From: Pseudomonas sp. PSE14
GTDB taxonomy: Bacteria > Pseudomonadota > Gammaproteobacteria > Pseudomonadales > Pseudomonadaceae
Assembly (NCBI RefSeq): GCF_029203285.1
Contig: NZ_CP115669.1
Coordinates: 1,302,001 to 1,366,000 of the forward strand
DNA: 64,000 nt
Reading direction: 5' to 3'
This document shows positions 54,007-64,000 of the stretch, in pieces. Under the pieces are notes generated by a model. It worked only from the letters and a program-made list of their open reading frames with translations. It ran no database searches and was not told the origin of the DNA. Position numbers and translations under genes: made by a program. The first letter of the stretch is position 1. Each line of letters starts with the position of its first letter.

Positions 54007-54458
54007 TCGAGGAGCAGGGGAGGGTGGTAGCGGTCGAGTCCGGAGCTGTCTGGGTCGAAACGCTGCGCCGCTCCACCTGCTCGGGATGTTCAGTGAACGC
54101 CGGCTGCGGCCAGGGTATCCTGGGGCGGTTGGGTGTCGGTAACCGGCGCGGTCTCGTGCGCGCCTTGTCTTCGCTGAAGCTTGCGCCTGGCGACGAAGTC
54201 GTGTTGGGCGTGGGCGAAGACCTTCTCCTGAAGAGTGCCCTGCTCTTCTATCTTTCCCCTCTGCTTGGACTTTTCGCGCTTGCACTACTGGCGGCGCGGC
54301 TCGGTTTCGGGGAACCTCTGGTCATTGCGGCCGGGCTCGCGGGATTCCTGCTGGCCTGGCTGCTCGTGCGTCGCCTGGGGCGACGTCATTCGGATGATCC
54401 GGCGATGCAACCGGTTGTGCTGCGTGCGCTGGTCGGTGGGCCGCTCGGCCCGGTTTAG
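54003..54458 (+). CDS. mucC: SoxR-reducing/RseC-family membrane protein MucC
   Basis: The 151-residue protein has a cysteine-rich N-terminal region (RRSTCSGCSVNAGCGQG) and two membrane helices (LLFYLSPLLGLFALALLAARLGF and LVIAAGLAGFLLAWLLV), the RseC/MucC layout. The cysteines suggest an Fe-S or redox role. It starts with GTG in a 4-base overlap with mucB. Its effect on AlgU activity in P. aeruginosa is mild. Confidence 0.88.
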   Translation: MIEEQGRVVAVESGAVWVETLRRSTCSGCSVNAGCGQGILGRLGVGNRRGLVRALSSLKLAPGDEVVLGVGEDLLLKSALLFYLSPLLGLFALALLAARLGFGEPLVIAAGLAGFLLAWLLVRRLGRRHSDDPAMQPVVLRALVGGPLGPV

Positions 54459-54494
54459 TGTCTTTCCCAATCAACATCACGGGAGCTGTAGTCA

Positions 54495-55916
54495 ATGCAA
54501 ACCCTGAAACGCAGCATGGCTGCGCTGATTGCCCTGCTGGCCCTGAGCCTGTCGGTCACTGCGCGTGCCGAACTACCGGATTTCACGCCGCTGGTCGAGA
54601 AGGCGTCGCCGGCAGTGGTCAACATCAGTACCACGCAGAAGCTTCCGGACCGCTCCAATGCCCAGATGGGCATTCCGGACCTGGACGGCTTGCCGCCGGG
54701 CCTGCGAGAGTTCTTCGAGCGCAGCATTCCCCGCGGTCAGGGCCAGGCGCCCCGTGGCCAGCAGCGCGAGGCGCAGTCCCTGGGTTCGGGTTTCATCATT
54801 TCCGATGATGGCTACATCCTTACCAACAACCATGTGGTGGCCGACGCCGACGAGATCCTGGTGCGTCTGTCTGACCGCAGCGAGCACAAGGCCAAGCTGG
54901 TGGGCGCCGATCCGCGCAGCGACGTCGCCGTGCTGAAGATCGAGGCCAAGAACCTGCCGACCCTCAAGCTGGGCGACTCCGACAAGCTGAAGGTGGGTGA
55001 GTGGGTGCTGGCCATCGGTTCGCCGTTCGGCTTCGACCATTCGGTGACCGCCGGTATCGTCAGCGCCAAGGGCCGCAGCCTGCCGAACGAGAACTACGTG
55101 CCGTTCATCCAGACCGACGTGGCGATCAACCCGGGCAACTCCGGTGGCCCGCTGCTGAACCTGCAAGGCGAGGTCGTGGGTATCAACTCGCAGATCTTCA
55201 CCCGTTCCGGCGGCTTCATGGGGCTTTCCTTCGCGATCCCGATCGATGTGGCGATGAACGTCGCCGATCAGCTGAAAAAGGCTGGCAAGGTCAGCCGCGG
55301 CTGGCTGGGCGTGGTGATCCAGGAGGTGAACAAGGATCTGGCCGAGTCCTTCGGGCTCGACAAGCCGTCCGGCGCCCTGGTCGCGCAACTGGTCGAAGAC
55401 GGTCCGGCAGCCAAGGGCGGCCTGCAGGTGGGCGACGTGATCCTCAGCCTGAATGGCCAGACCATCAATGAATCGGCCGATCTGCCGCACCTGGTGGGCA
55501 ACATGAAGCCGGGCGACAAGGCGGCCCTGGAAGTCATCCGCGATGGCAGCCGCAAGACGCTGAACATGACCATCGGCAACCTGCCGGACGAGGATGAGGA
55601 AGTCGCCGCCGTCGAGGGCAAGGGCGCCGAGCGCAGCAGCAACCGCATGGGCGTGACCGTGGCGGAACTGACTGCCGAGCAGCGCAAGTCGCTGGACATC
55701 AAGGGCGGCGTGGTGATCAAGGAAGTTCAGGGCGGTCCGGCGGCGATGATCGGCCTGCGTCCGGGTGATGTGATCACCCATCTGAACAACCGTGCGGTGG
55801 ATTCGTCCAAGACCTTCTCCGAGATCGCCAAGTCTCTGCCGAAGGATCGCTCCATCTCCATGCGCGTATTGCGCCAGGGCCGTGCGAGCTTCATCACCTT
55901 CAAACTCGCCGAGTAA
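54495..55916 (+). CDS. mucD: periplasmic serine protease MucD (DegP/HtrA family)
   Basis: The 473-residue protein has a signal peptide (LKRSMAALIALLALSLSVTARA) and a trypsin-like domain. The triad is His in TNNHVVADADE, Asp in RSDVAVLKIE and Ser in NPGNSGGPLLN. Two PDZ domains follow (GWLGVVIQEVNKDLAESFGL and MGVTVAELTAEQRKSLDIKGG). It degrades misfolded envelope proteins and so limits AlgU activation. It is the last gene of the operon and ends at a bidirectional terminator. Confidence 0.95.
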   Translation: MQTLKRSMAALIALLALSLSVTARAELPDFTPLVEKASPAVVNISTTQKLPDRSNAQMGIPDLDGLPPGLREFFERSIPRGQGQAPRGQQREAQSLGSGFIISDDGYILTNNHVVADADEILVRLSDRSEHKAKLVGADPRSDVAVLKIEAKNLPTLKLGDSDKLKVGEWVLAIGSPFGFDHSVTAGIVSAKGRSLPNENYVPFIQTDVAINPGNSGGPLLNLQGEVVGINSQIFTRSGGFMGLSFAIPIDVAMNVADQLKKAGKVSRGWLGVVIQEVNKDLAESFGLDKPSGALVAQLVEDGPAAKGGLQVGDVILSLNGQTINESADLPHLVGNMKPGDKAALEVIRDGSRKTLNMTIGNLPDEDEEVAAVEGKGAERSSNRMGVTVAELTAEQRKSLDIKGGVVIKEVQGGPAAMIGLRPGDVITHLNNRAVDSSKTFSEIAKSLPKDRSISMRVLRQGRASFITFKLAE

Positions 55917-55927
55917 GCTCGGCACCG

Positions 55928-55955
55928 AAAAAGGGCGGTCTTCACCGCCCTTTTT
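55928..55955 (+). terminator. rho-independent terminator of the algU-mucABCD operon
   Basis: AAAAAGGGCGGT and ACCGCCCTTTTT form a stem with the loop CTTC, flanked by A and T runs (55928-55955). It lies 12 bp behind the mucD stop. Confidence 0.9.
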
Positions 55956-56063
55956 CATGCCTGTCCGTCCGGCGCAGGCGTGGCGGATGGTGCGGGATTC
56001 AAGTAAACTCCCCGGCTATTTTTCGGCGGATTGCCGCCTTCAGCCTTTCGAGTGTGTTCAGCC

Positions 56064-57863
56064 GTGAGTGACCTGAGTCATATCCGCAATTTCTCCATCA
56101 TCGCCCATATCGACCATGGCAAGTCGACGCTGGCCGACCGCTTCATCCAGATCTGCGGCGGCCTGTCCGACCGCGAGATGGAGGCGCAGGTCCTCGACTC
56201 CATGGACCTGGAGCGTGAGCGCGGCATCACCATCAAGGCGCACAGCGTCACCCTTCACTACAACGCGAAGGACGGCAAGACCTACCAGCTGAACTTCATC
56301 GACACCCCCGGCCACGTCGACTTCACCTACGAAGTCAGCCGCTCGCTGGCCGCCTGCGAAGGCGCGCTGCTGGTGGTGGATGCCGGCCAGGGCGTGGAAG
56401 CGCAATCGGTCGCCAACTGCTACACCGCCATCGAGCAGGGCCTGGAAGTCATGCCCGTGCTGAACAAGATGGACCTGCCGCAGGCCGATCCGGACCGCGT
56501 GAAGGACGAGATCGAGAGCATCATCGGCATCGACGCCACTGACGCCGTGGCCTGCTCGGCCAAGAGCGGCATGGGTGTGGAAGACGTGCTCGAGCGTCTG
56601 GTCAGCGCCATTCCCGCGCCCGAGGGCGAGATCGAGGCACCGCTGCAGGCGTTGATCATCGACTCCTGGTTCGACAACTACCTGGGCGTGGTCTCCCTGG
56701 TGCGGGTCAAGCATGGCCGCGTCAAGAAAGGCGACAAGATCCTGGTGAAGTCCACCGGCAAGATCCACCAGGTGGACAGCGTCGGCGTCTTCACCCCGAA
56801 GCACACCGAGACTCCGGACCTCAAGGCCGGCGAAGTGGGCTTCATCATCGCCGGTATCAAGGACATCCTGGGCGCGCCGGTGGGCGATACCCTGACCCTG
56901 TCCAACACCCCGGACGTGGAAGTGCTGCCGGGCTTCAAGCGCATCAAGCCGCAGGTCTACGCCGGTCTGTTCCCGGTCAGTTCCGACGACTTCGAGGACT
57001 TCCGCGAAGCGCTGCAGAAGCTGACCCTGAACGACGCCGCACTGCAGTACGAGCCGGAAAGCTCCGAGGCCCTGGGCTTCGGCTTCCGCATCGGCTTCCT
57101 CGGCATGCTGCACATGGAGATCATCCAGGAGCGCTTGGAGCGCGAATACGACCTGGACCTGATCACCACCGCGCCGACCGTGATCTTCGAGATCGTGCAG
57201 AAGAACGGCGACATCCTCTATGTCGACAACCCGTCCAAGCTGCCCGACCTCTCGTCCATCGACGAGATGCGTGAGCCGATCTGCCGCGCCACCATCCTTG
57301 TGCCTCAGGAGCACCTGGGCAACGTCATTACCCTGTGCATCGAAAAGCGCGGCGTACAGCGCGACATGCACTTCCTCAGCGGCCAGGTCCAGGTGATCTA
57401 CGATCTGCCGATGAACGAAGTGGTGCTGGACTTCTTCGATCGCCTGAAGTCCACCAGCCGAGGCTATGCTTCGCTGGACTACAGCTTCGATCGTTTCGAG
57501 CCGGCCAACCTGGTCCGTCTCGACGTACTGATCAATGGCGAGAAGGTCGACGCCCTCGCCCTGATCGTCCACCGCGACAACGCGCCCTACAAGGGCCGTC
57601 AACTGGTGGAGAAGATGAAAGAACTGATTCCGCGGCAGATGTTCGACGTCGCGATTCAAGCGGCCATCGGTGGGCAGATCATCGCCCGTTCGACGGTCAA
57701 GGCGCTCAGGAAGAACGTGCTGGCTAAGTGCTACGGTGGTGACGTGAGCCGTAAGCGCAAGCTGCTGGAGAAGCAGAAGGCCGGTAAGAAAAGGATGAAG
57801 CAGGTCGGTAGCGTGGAGATTCCGCAGGAAGCCTTCCTCGCTGTGCTCAAAGTGGACAGTTGA
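56064..57863 (+). CDS. lepA: elongation factor 4 (LepA)
   Basis: The 599-residue translational GTPase contains the G1 motif [11 protein letters not shown]3 DTPGHVDF, G4 NKMDLP, EF-G-like domains and the LepA-specific C-terminal domain ([25 protein letters not shown]). It can back-translocate ribosomes. It begins with GTG at 56064, matching the usual N-terminus [15 protein letters not shown]; the upstream ATG in frame would add 11 non-conserved residues. It leads the lepA-lepB-DUF4845-rnc-era-recO-pdxJ group. Confidence 0.96.
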   Translation: MSDLSHIRNFSIIAHIDHGKSTLADRFIQICGGLSDREMEAQVLDSMDLERERGITIKAHSVTLHYNAKDGKTYQLNFIDTPGHVDFTYEVSRSLAACEGALLVVDAGQGVEAQSVANCYTAIEQGLEVMPVLNKMDLPQADPDRVKDEIESIIGIDATDAVACSAKSGMGVEDVLERLVSAIPAPEGEIEAPLQALIIDSWFDNYLGVVSLVRVKHGRVKKGDKILVKSTGKIHQVDSVGVFTPKHTETPDLKAGEVGFIIAGIKDILGAPVGDTLTLSNTPDVEVLPGFKRIKPQVYAGLFPVSSDDFEDFREALQKLTLNDAALQYEPESSEALGFGFRIGFLGMLHMEIIQERLEREYDLDLITTAPTVIFEIVQKNGDILYVDNPSKLPDLSSIDEMREPICRATILVPQEHLGNVITLCIEKRGVQRDMHFLSGQVQVIYDLPMNEVVLDFFDRLKSTSRGYASLDYSFDRFEPANLVRLDVLINGEKVDALALIVHRDNAPYKGRQLVEKMKELIPRQMFDVAIQAAIGGQIIARSTVKALRKNVLAKCYGGDVSRKRKLLEKQKAGKKRMKQVGSVEIPQEAFLAVLKVDS

Positions 57864-57868
57864 ACCCT

Positions 57869-58723
57869 ATGACGCTGAATTTCCCGCTGTTGCTGGTGAT
57901 TGCCGTTGCTGTGTGCGGCGTTCTCGCCCTGGTGGACCTGGTGCTGTTCGCACCGCGCCGCCGGGCAGCCATTTCCGCCTACGAAGGCACGGTCGGCGAG
58001 CCTGACCCGGAAGTGCTGGAAAAACTGAACAAGGAACCGGTGCTGGTCGAGTACGGCAAGTCGTTCTTCCCGGTACTGTTCATCGTGCTGGTGCTGCGCT
58101 CCTTCCTGGTCGAGCCGTTCCAGATTCCGTCCGGCTCGATGAAGCCGACTCTGGAAGTGGGTGATTTCATCCTGGTGAACAAGTTCGCCTATGGCATCCG
58201 CCTGCCGGTGCTGGACACCAAGGTGATCCCGGTGGGTGATCCGCAGCGTGGCGACGTCATGGTGTTCCGCTACCCCAGCGACCCGAACATCAACTACATC
58301 AAGCGTGTGATCGGCGTACCCGGCGACACCATCCGCTATACCAGCGACAAGCGCCTCTACGTCAACGATCAACTGGTCGCCGAGAAACTGATGGGTGAGG
58401 AGCCGGGCAGCCTGGGCAGCGTGACGTTGTACAAGGAAAAACTGGGCGACGTCGAACACCTGATCCGCAAGGAAATGACCCGTTACCGTGTCGAGCCGGG
58501 CAGGCAGTGGAAGGTGCCGGCCGATCACTACTTCATGATGGGCGACAACCGCGACAACTCCAACGACAGCCGCTACTGGAACGACCCGAAGATTCCGAAG
58601 GACCTGCTGGGCATGGTTCCGGACCGCAATATCGTCGGCAAGGCGTTCGCGGTGTGGATGAGCTGGCCGGAGCCCAAGCAGCGCAATCTGCCGAATTTCT
58701 CGCGAGTGGGCGTGATCCACTAA
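57869..58723 (+). CDS. lepB: signal peptidase I
   Basis: The 284-residue inner-membrane protease has N-terminal helices, the catalytic serine in PSGSMKPTL, the general-base lysine in NYIKRVIGVPGD and box E GDNRDNSNDSRYW. It removes signal peptides from exported proteins. The ATG at 57869 is preferred to the TTG at 57860 because it gives the usual length for Pseudomonas LepB. Confidence 0.95.
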   Translation: MTLNFPLLLVIAVAVCGVLALVDLVLFAPRRRAAISAYEGTVGEPDPEVLEKLNKEPVLVEYGKSFFPVLFIVLVLRSFLVEPFQIPSGSMKPTLEVGDFILVNKFAYGIRLPVLDTKVIPVGDPQRGDVMVFRYPSDPNINYIKRVIGVPGDTIRYTSDKRLYVNDQLVAEKLMGEEPGSLGSVTLYKEKLGDVEHLIRKEMTRYRVEPGRQWKVPADHYFMMGDNRDNSNDSRYWNDPKIPKDLLGMVPDRNIVGKAFAVWMSWPEPKQRNLPNFSRVGVIH

Positions 58724-58867
58724 AGTTGTGAGATGTTCGAAGCCTTCGGGCGGCGAACAGTGCTAGAAACCCGGGCGGGGCTGCACGCGGGGAGCGAGGC
58801 AGCCCCGCTTGCACTTGGACCCGCCGCGGTTGGCGGACAATAAGAACGATACCGACATGAGGTCGAT

Positions 58868-59245
58868 ATGAAGTACGCACGTTCGCAGAAGGGCATGTCG
58901 TTGCTGAGCTGGCTGGTGGTCCTCGCCGTGGTGGCGTTCCTGGCCAGCGCAGCGTTCAAGGTATTTCCGCACTACATGGATTACTACGCCATCGAGAAGG
59001 CCATCACCTCGGTGGAAACCGACAAGGCCGCCGAAGTGCGCACTGTCCCTGAGTTCTACTCTTACGTGGACAAGGCGCTGATGCTCAACAACATCCGCGA
59101 CCTCAAGCTGGACGACGCGCTGGATGTGAAGCTCGAGAACAACGAGTTCCGCGCCCACCTGAAATACGAAAAACGTGAGCCGCTGGTACAGAACATCGAC
59201 CTGGTGGTGAAATTTGACAAAGAATTCCGTGTACGAATGCCGTGA
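58868..59245 (+). CDS. DUF4845 family single-pass membrane protein
   Basis: The 125-residue protein starts [30 protein letters not shown], a type-IV-pilin-like N-terminus with one helix. A soluble domain follows ([20 protein letters not shown]). It is always seen between lepB and rnc in pseudomonads as I recall. Function is unknown; the conserved place next to signal peptidase suggests an envelope role. Its stop overlaps the rnc start by four bases. Confidence 0.82.
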   Translation: MKYARSQKGMSLLSWLVVLAVVAFLASAAFKVFPHYMDYYAIEKAITSVETDKAAEVRTVPEFYSYVDKALMLNNIRDLKLDDALDVKLENNEFRAHLKYEKREPLVQNIDLVVKFDKEFRVRMP

Positions 59246-59931
59246 GTAACAGTCTGGATCGACTCGAGCGCAAGCTTGGCTATACCTTTCGCGACCAGGA
59301 CCTGATGGTCCTGGCGCTGACCCATCGCAGTTTCGCCGGGCGCAACAACGAGCGTCTGGAGTTCCTGGGTGACGCCATCCTCAACTTCGTCATCGGCGAA
59401 GCCCTCTTCACCCATTTCCCCCAGGCCCGTGAAGGCCAGCTGTCGCGCCTGCGCGCGCGACTGGTGAAGGGCGAGACCCTGGCCCTGCTGGCCCGCGGTT
59501 TCGAAATCGGGGATTACCTGCGCCTGGGCTCGGGCGAGCTGAAGAGCGGCGGGTTCCGCCGTGAGTCGATCCTGGCCGATGCCATGGAGGCACTGATCGG
59601 CGCAATCTACCTGGATACCGGCATGGACTCCGCCCGCGAGCGGATCATGGCCTGGCTCGGCCCGCAGCTGCGCGAGCTGACCCCGGTGGATACCAACAAG
59701 GACCCCAAGACCCGCCTGCAGGAGTTCCTGCAATCGCGCGGGTGCGAGTTGCCGCGCTATGACGTGGTGGATATCCAGGGCGAACCGCATTGCCGCACCT
59801 TCTTCGTCGAGTGCGAGGTTGCCCTGTTGAATGACAAGACCCATGGCCACGGCGGTAGCCGCCGCATTGCCGAGCAGGTGGCCGCTGCCGCCGCGCTGGC
59901 AGCCCTGGGCGTGGAGAATGGCCATGAGTGA
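59242..59931 (+). CDS. rnc: ribonuclease III
   Basis: The 229-residue protein has the RNase III signature [18 protein letters not shown] with the metal-binding Glu and Asp residues, and a C-terminal double-stranded RNA-binding domain ([14 protein letters not shown]...[16 protein letters not shown]). It processes rRNA precursors and structured mRNAs. It starts with GTG in overlap with the DUF4845 gene and overlaps era by eight bases. Confidence 0.96.
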   Translation: MSNSLDRLERKLGYTFRDQDLMVLALTHRSFAGRNNERLEFLGDAILNFVIGEALFTHFPQAREGQLSRLRARLVKGETLALLARGFEIGDYLRLGSGELKSGGFRRESILADAMEALIGAIYLDTGMDSARERIMAWLGPQLRELTPVDTNKDPKTRLQEFLQSRGCELPRYDVVDIQGEPHCRTFFVECEVALLNDKTHGHGGSRRIAEQVAAAAALAALGVENGHE

Positions 59932-60865
59932 TCACGAGCAAGACCAGCACGACCCATCCGAGCACGATGAAGCGGGAGTCGTTCGTTGCGGCTATGTCGC
60001 GATCGTCGGCCGCCCCAACGTGGGCAAGTCGACCCTGCTCAACCACATCCTCGGCCAGAAGCTGGCCATCACCTCGCGCAAGCCGCAGACCACCCGCCAC
60101 ACCCTGCTGGGCATCAAGACCGAAGGTGACGTGCAGGCGGTGTACGTCGACACCCCCGGTTTGCACAAGGACAACGACAAGGCGCTCAACCGCTACATGA
60201 ACCGTTCGGCCAGTGCCGCGCTGAAGGATGTCGATGTGGTGATCTTCGTCGTAGACCGCAATCGCTGGACCGACGAAGACCAGATGGTCTACGACAAGGT
60301 CAAGTACGTGAGCTGCCCGGTGCTGCTGGCAGTGAACAAGGTCGACCGCATGGAAGACAAGGGCGAGCTGCTGCCGCACCTGCAGTGGCTGGCCGAGCAA
60401 CTGCCCAACGCCGAAGTCGTGCCGATTTCTGCCCAGCACGGGCAGAACCTGGATGTTCTCGAGGGGCTGGTCGCCGAGCGGCTGCCCGAAAGCGAGCATT
60501 TCTTCCCCGAAGACCAGATCACCGATCGCAGCAGCCGCTTCCTCGCCGCCGAACTGGTGCGCGAGAAGATCATGCGCCAGTTGGGCGCCGAGCTGCCGTA
60601 CCAGGTCACGGTAGAGATCGAAGAGTTCAAGCAGGATGGCCCGATCCTCCACATCCACGCGTTGATCCTGGTCGAACGTGATGGCCAGAAGAAGATCATC
60701 ATCGGCGAGAAGGGCGAGCGCATCAAAAGCATCGGCCAGAACGCCCGCAAGGACATGGAGGTGCTGTTCGACTCCAAGGTCATGCTCAACCTCTGGGTGA
60801 AAGTGAAGGGCGGCTGGTCCGACGACGAGCGCGCGCTGCGTTCGCTGGGCTACGGCGACCTCTGA
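59924..60865 (+). CDS. era: GTPase Era
   Basis: The 313-residue protein has the GTPase motifs [18 protein letters not shown] and NKVDRMEDK, and a C-terminal KH RNA-binding domain ([22 protein letters not shown]). It assists 16S rRNA maturation and 30S assembly. The start at 59924 is chosen over the ATG six bases earlier because GTGGAG is then at proper RBS distance. It has an acidic N-terminal tail of about 20 residues before the G domain. Confidence 0.96.
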   Translation: MSDHEQDQHDPSEHDEAGVVRCGYVAIVGRPNVGKSTLLNHILGQKLAITSRKPQTTRHTLLGIKTEGDVQAVYVDTPGLHKDNDKALNRYMNRSASAALKDVDVVIFVVDRNRWTDEDQMVYDKVKYVSCPVLLAVNKVDRMEDKGELLPHLQWLAEQLPNAEVVPISAQHGQNLDVLEGLVAERLPESEHFFPEDQITDRSSRFLAAELVREKIMRQLGAELPYQVTVEIEEFKQDGPILHIHALILVERDGQKKIIIGEKGERIKSIGQNARKDMEVLFDSKVMLNLWVKVKGGWSDDERALRSLGYGDL

Positions 60866-60873
60866 TCGACCAA

Positions 60874-60896
60874 GCCCCGCGAGCCGCTCGCGGGGC
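60874..60896 (+). terminator. GC-rich hairpin between era and recO
   Basis: GCCCCGCGAG (60874-60883) pairs with CTCGCGGGGC (60887-60896) around a three-base loop. No T run follows, so it may attenuate or stabilise rather than fully terminate. recO starts 58 bp later. Confidence 0.45.
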
Positions 60897-60953
60897 GAAC
60901 CTTCCGGCGCCTGAGTGCGCCCGCTTCCCGACTCCCACTCCAGGCGCAGCGCC

Positions 60954-61658
60954 ATGAGCCTCGCTTCTCCCGCCCAAGCCGCCTTTGTCCTGCACAGCCG
61001 CGCGTACAAGGAAACCAGTGCGCTGGTGGACTTCCTCACGCCGCAAGGCCGGCTGCGGGCCGTGTTGCGCGGTGCGCGGGGCAAGGCCGGCGCGCTGGCG
61101 CGGCCGTTCGTACCGCTGGAAGCCGAGTTCCGCGGGCGCAGTGACCTGAAGAATGTCGTTCGCCTGGAAGCCAACGGCATTCCCAATCTGCTCAGCGGCG
61201 AGGCGCTGTTCAGCGGCCTGTACCTGAACGAGCTGATGATCCGCCTGCTGCCGGCGGAAGACCCGCATCCCGCGCTGTTCGAGCACTACCGCGCGACCTT
61301 GCCGTTGCTGGCCGCCGGCAGCCCGCTGGAGCCGCTGCTGCGCGCCTTCGAATGGCGGCTGCTGGACGAACTGGGTTATGGTTTCTCTCTGGACAGCGAT
61401 ATCGTCGGCCAGCCGGTGGCCCCCGACGGTCTTTACCGCCTGCTGCCGGATTCCGGCCTGGAGCCGGTCGGCAGCCTGCAGCCGGGGCTTTTCCATGGCG
61501 CCGATCTGCTGGCGATGGCCGAGGCCGACTGGAGCGCTCCGGGCGCGCTGACGGCAGCCAAACGTCTGATGCGCCAGGCCCTGGCGCCCCATCTGGGCGG
61601 CCGGCCACTGGTCAGCCGCGAGTTATTCATGAATCGCAAGGACAACTCCCGTGACTGA
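60954..61658 (+). CDS. recO: DNA repair protein RecO
   Basis: The 234-residue protein has the N-terminal OB fold of RecO ([34 protein letters not shown]) and a helical C-terminal domain ([40 protein letters not shown]). It loads RecA at gaps together with RecR. The usual zinc-finger cysteines are not present, as in other gamma-proteobacterial RecO. It overlaps pdxJ by eight bases. Confidence 0.93.
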   Translation: MSLASPAQAAFVLHSRAYKETSALVDFLTPQGRLRAVLRGARGKAGALARPFVPLEAEFRGRSDLKNVVRLEANGIPNLLSGEALFSGLYLNELMIRLLPAEDPHPALFEHYRATLPLLAAGSPLEPLLRAFEWRLLDELGYGFSLDSDIVGQPVAPDGLYRLLPDSGLEPVGSLQPGLFHGADLLAMAEADWSAPGALTAAKRLMRQALAPHLGGRPLVSRELFMNRKDNSRD

Positions 61659-62394
61659 AGCCAATCGTATCCTGCTGGGCGTGAACATCGATCACGTCGC
61701 TACCCTGCGCCAGGCCCGTGGCACCCGCTATCCCGACCCGGTGAAAGCTGCGCTGGACGCCGAGGAAGCCGGCGCCGACGGCATCACCGTGCACCTGCGC
61801 GAAGATCGCCGGCACATCCAGGACCGCGATGTGCGCGTGCTGGCCGAAGTGCTGCAGACCCGCATGAACTTCGAAATGGGCGTCACCGAAGAGATGATGA
61901 AGTTCGCCGAGATCATCCGTCCGGCCCACGTCTGCCTGGTTCCGGAGACTCGCCAGGAGCTGACCACCGAGGGCGGCCTGGACGTTGCCGGCCAGGAAGC
62001 GCGCATCCGCGATGCGGTGCAGCGGCTGTCCGCCGCCGGTTGCGAGGTGTCGCTGTTCATCGACCCGGACCAGCGGCAGATCGAGGCCTCTGCGCGTATC
62101 GGCGCGCCGGCCGTCGAGCTGCATACCGGCCGTTACGCCGATGCCCACACCCCCGCCGAAGCTGCCCATGAGCTGGCGCGCATCCGCGACGGCGTGGAGT
62201 TCGGCCTGTCCCACGGGCTGATCGTCAACGCCGGCCATGGCCTGCATTACCACAATGCCGAGCCGGTGGCGGCGATTGCCGGGATCAACGAGCTGAACAT
62301 CGGCCACGCCATCGTCGCCCATGCGTTGTTCGTGGGCTTCAAGCAGGCGGTGGCGGAGATGAAGGCGCTGATCGTGGCGGCGGCGAATCGTTGA
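61651..62394 (+). CDS. pdxJ: pyridoxine 5'-phosphate synthase
   Basis: The 247-residue TIM-barrel enzyme has the motifs [22 protein letters not shown] and [19 protein letters not shown], with the catalytic Glu and His residues typical of PdxJ. It also has a C-terminal phosphate site, [18 protein letters not shown]. It condenses 1-deoxyxylulose 5-phosphate and 3-amino-2-oxopropyl phosphate into pyridoxine phosphate in vitamin B6 synthesis. It starts with GTG and ends the lepA-to-pdxJ gene group. Confidence 0.96.
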   Translation: MTEANRILLGVNIDHVATLRQARGTRYPDPVKAALDAEEAGADGITVHLREDRRHIQDRDVRVLAEVLQTRMNFEMGVTEEMMKFAEIIRPAHVCLVPETRQELTTEGGLDVAGQEARIRDAVQRLSAAGCEVSLFIDPDQRQIEASARIGAPAVELHTGRYADAHTPAEAAHELARIRDGVEFGLSHGLIVNAGHGLHYHNAEPVAAIAGINELNIGHAIVAHALFVGFKQAVAEMKALIVAAANR

Positions 62395-62430
62395 TCGGCA
62401 CTTCGAGCCAATGACGGCGCAGGCGTCGAG

Positions 62431-62528
62431 GTAGGGTGTAACGGCGTACAACCGCGAACGGTTGTACGCCCTACGCCAGGGGGTGGTTCGGCGTAGGGCG
62501 GATAAATTTCGACGTTATCCGCCGTTTA
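62431..62528. repeat. divergent copy of the two-hairpin intergenic repeat
   Basis: Contains GGCGTACAACCGCGAACGGTTGTACGCC as a hairpin (arms GGCGTACAACCG and CGGTTGTACGCC) and, 30 bp on, a second dyad around GGCGGATAA/TTATCCGCC. The middle section of the full copies is missing. It fills the gap between the convergent pdxJ and cmoB. Confidence 0.6.
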
Positions 62529-62567
62529 GCCGTCGCATCCGTTAACCTCGGATTCGACCTGGGGGCG

Positions 62568-63536
62568 TCAGGGCTTGCGCGCGACCAAGGTGGCACGCAG
62601 CGGCGCCGGCAGGCCTTCGAGGGTGCGGCTATGGTCGTTCGGATCGAGGAAGTCCGGCAGCGACTGGTAGCGCATCCATTCCGTCGCACGCTGCTCTTCC
62701 ACCGAGGTGCGGCTGATGTCCACGCTGCGTACGTCGGTGAAGCCCGCGCGGCGCAGCCACAGCTCCAGCGCCGGCACCGACGGCAGGAACCACACGTTGC
62801 GCATCTGCGCGTAGCGGTCTTCGGGCACCAGCACGGTGTTCACGTCGCCTTCCACCACCAGGGTTTCCAGCACCAGTTCGCCACCCCGGCGCAGGCAGTC
62901 CTTGAGCGCCAGCAGGTGGTCGATGGGCGAGCGGCGGTGGTAGAGCACGCCCATGGAGAACACGGTGTCGAAGCCTTCCAGCTTTTCCGGCAGGTCTTCC
63001 AGGGCGAAGGGCAGGTGCCAGGCCGGCAGGTCCGGCAGGTAGCGCTTCATGGCGAGGAACTGGCAGAAGAACAGCCAGTTCGGGTCGACACCCACCACGC
63101 TGCGCGCCCCGGCGCCGAGCATGCGCCACTGGTAGTAGCCGTTGCCGCAGCCAACGTCGAGGATGCGTTTACCCTTCAGGTCGATGTGCGGCGAGACGCG
63201 CTGCCACTTCCAGTCCGAGCGCCATTCGGTATCGATGTGCACGCCGAACAGGTGGAAGGGGCCCTTGCGCCAGGGGATCAGCCCTTGCAGGGCGAGCTTG
63301 AGCTGCTCGCGGGTGTCCTCGTCGCAGGCGCCTTCCAGGTTGAAACGTTCGCGCAGCTCGACGGCCGCGGCTTTCAGCTCGGGCAGACGATCCACCGCCG
63401 CCAGCCAACGCTCGAGGTCGCCATGGCCGTCGTCGACCTTGGTCGCCAATTGTGCGGGCAGCGAGGCGGCCCAGGATTCCAGCGGTGTGCCAGCCAGTTC
63501 GAGGCTGAGGCGGTCGAGGTCGAAACGGTCAATCAT
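62568..63536 (-). CDS. cmoB: tRNA U34 carboxymethyltransferase CmoB
   Basis: The 322-residue protein has the SAM-type fold motif [22 protein letters not shown] and the CmoB-typical region [35 protein letters not shown]. It transfers a carboxymethyl group from carboxy-SAM to 5-hydroxyuridine at tRNA position 34. It overlaps the end of cmoA by four bases (ATGA), which supplies the carboxy-SAM. The ATG at 63536 is the start. Confidence 0.95.
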   Translation of the reverse strand: MIDRFDLDRLSLELAGTPLESWAASLPAQLATKVDDGHGDLERWLAAVDRLPELKAAAVELRERFNLEGACDEDTREQLKLALQGLIPWRKGPFHLFGVHIDTEWRSDWKWQRVSPHIDLKGKRILDVGCGNGYYQWRMLGAGARSVVGVDPNWLFFCQFLAMKRYLPDLPAWHLPFALEDLPEKLEGFDTVFSMGVLYHRRSPIDHLLALKDCLRRGGELVLETLVVEGDVNTVLVPEDRYAQMRNVWFLPSVPALELWLRRAGFTDVRSVDISRTSVEEQRATEWMRYQSLPDFLDPNDHSRTLEGLPAPLRATLVARKP

Positions 63537-64000
63537 GGTAGGGCAATCAGGGAAGCGAAGTTGAGGCATTGGAACCAGGGCACGACCTTGGAGAATCCCG
63601 CGGCCAACAGGCGTTCGCGGTGGGTCTCCAGGGTGTCGGGGCGCATGACGTTCTCGATGGCGGTACGCTTCTGGGCGATTTCCAGTTCGCTGTAGCCATT
63701 GGCGCGCTTGAAGTCGATGTGCAGGTCGGTGAGCAGCTCGTGCTCCTGCTCGTCGGCGAAGCGCAGCTTTTCCGAGAGGATCAGCGCACCGCCCGGCAAC
63801 AGGCTGTCGTGCAGGCGGGTGAGCAGTGCCAGGCGTTGTTCGGGGGCGATGAACTGCAGGGTGAAGTTCATCGCGATCAGCGAGCAGGGTTTGAGCTCCA
63901 TGCTCAGGATGTCCGCCTCGATCAGCTCGACCGGCAGCAGTTCCTGGTACATGGCGTCCTGGGCGCGCAGGTATTCGCCGCAGCGCTCGATCATCGGGGC
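63533..64000 (-). CDS. cmoA: carboxy-S-adenosyl-L-methionine synthase CmoA (5' end outside window)
   Basis: The visible 156 codons run to the right edge; the first readable residues are AP followed by [12 protein letters not shown], so the internal Met is not the start. The region [41 protein letters not shown] is typical of CmoA. It makes carboxy-SAM from prephenate and SAM, used by CmoB immediately downstream. The N-terminal SAM-binding motif lies outside. Confidence 0.92.
   Translation of the reverse strand, partial: APMIERCGEYLRAQDAMYQELLPVELIEADILSMELKPCSLIAMNFTLQFIAPEQRLALLTRLHDSLLPGGALILSEKLRFADEQEHELLTDLHIDFKRANGYSELEIAQKRTAIENVMRPDTLETHRERLLAAGFSKVVPWFQCLNFASLIALP

Overview
The window is chromosomal DNA from a high-GC Pseudomonas. 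Its gene order largely follows, from my memory of that genome, the P. aeruginosa PAO1 stretch around PA0733-PA0773 (rsuA-like, sdsB1-sdsA1, the PA0743-PA0746 acyl-CoA cluster, ung, tctCBA-opdH/tctDE, ygfZ, sdhE, nadB, algU-mucABCD, lepA-lepB-rnc-era-recO-pdxJ). A complete lap adhesin module lies inside that backbone, and PAO1 does not carry it there. This suggests a relative outside P. aeruginosa itself, such as the P. nitroreducens/citronellolis group; the species call is inference.

Layout. 1-8.7 kb: the 3' part of an HD-GYP phosphodiesterase, two L,D-transpeptidases, an RsuA-type pseudouridine synthase with a small CWC protein, a two-gene membrane pair of unknown function (DUF2157/DUF4824), a DUF1145 protein and a small His/Asp/Arg-rich lipoprotein. 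8.7-11.7 kb: the divergent LysR regulator and alkylsulfatase pair sdsB1/sdsA1. 11.8-30.9 kb: the lap module, made of lapG (periplasmic protease), lapD (degenerate GGDEF-EAL c-di-GMP receptor), a conserved small gene, lapA (3,476-residue repeat adhesin) and, divergently, lapE-lapB-lapC (type I secretion). 31.3-38.2 kb: an oxidoreductase, a K+ channel-like protein, and a branched-chain or fatty acyl-CoA degradation cluster with a divergent AraC regulator. 38.3-46.8 kb: ung, an AbrB-family membrane protein, and tricarboxylate uptake (tctABC, porin opdH, two-component tctDE). 47-51.4 kb: an HDOD protein, ygfZ, sdhE-ygfX and nadB. 51.5-56 kb: the algU-mucA-mucB-mucC-mucD envelope-stress operon with two AlgU-type promoters. 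56-62.4 kb: lepA-lepB-DUF4845-rnc-era-recO-pdxJ. The right end holds cmoB and the edge-truncated cmoA.

How it fits together. In the known Lap systems LapD, when bound to c-di-GMP, sequesters LapG; when c-di-GMP falls, LapG cuts the adhesin behind its N-terminal retention module and the cell lets go. All the required parts can be read here: a Cys-His-Asp triad in LapG, degenerate GGDEF and EAL motifs in LapD, a TAAG cleavage motif at LapA residues 107-110, and a FleQ-like site between lapA and lapE. The window also carries an HD-GYP protein and a DspI-like enoyl-CoA hydratase, so several biofilm attachment and dispersal functions lie within 36 kb.

Intergenic regions are rich in repeats: the Pseudomonas REP (GGAGCGAGCTTGCTCGCGAAC type) in inverted pairs, a ~160-bp two-hairpin element present in two full and two partial copies, a ~117-bp element present three times, and a ~168-bp imperfect palindrome just right of the lap module. 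I saw no rRNA, tRNA, CRISPR array, insertion sequence or prophage.
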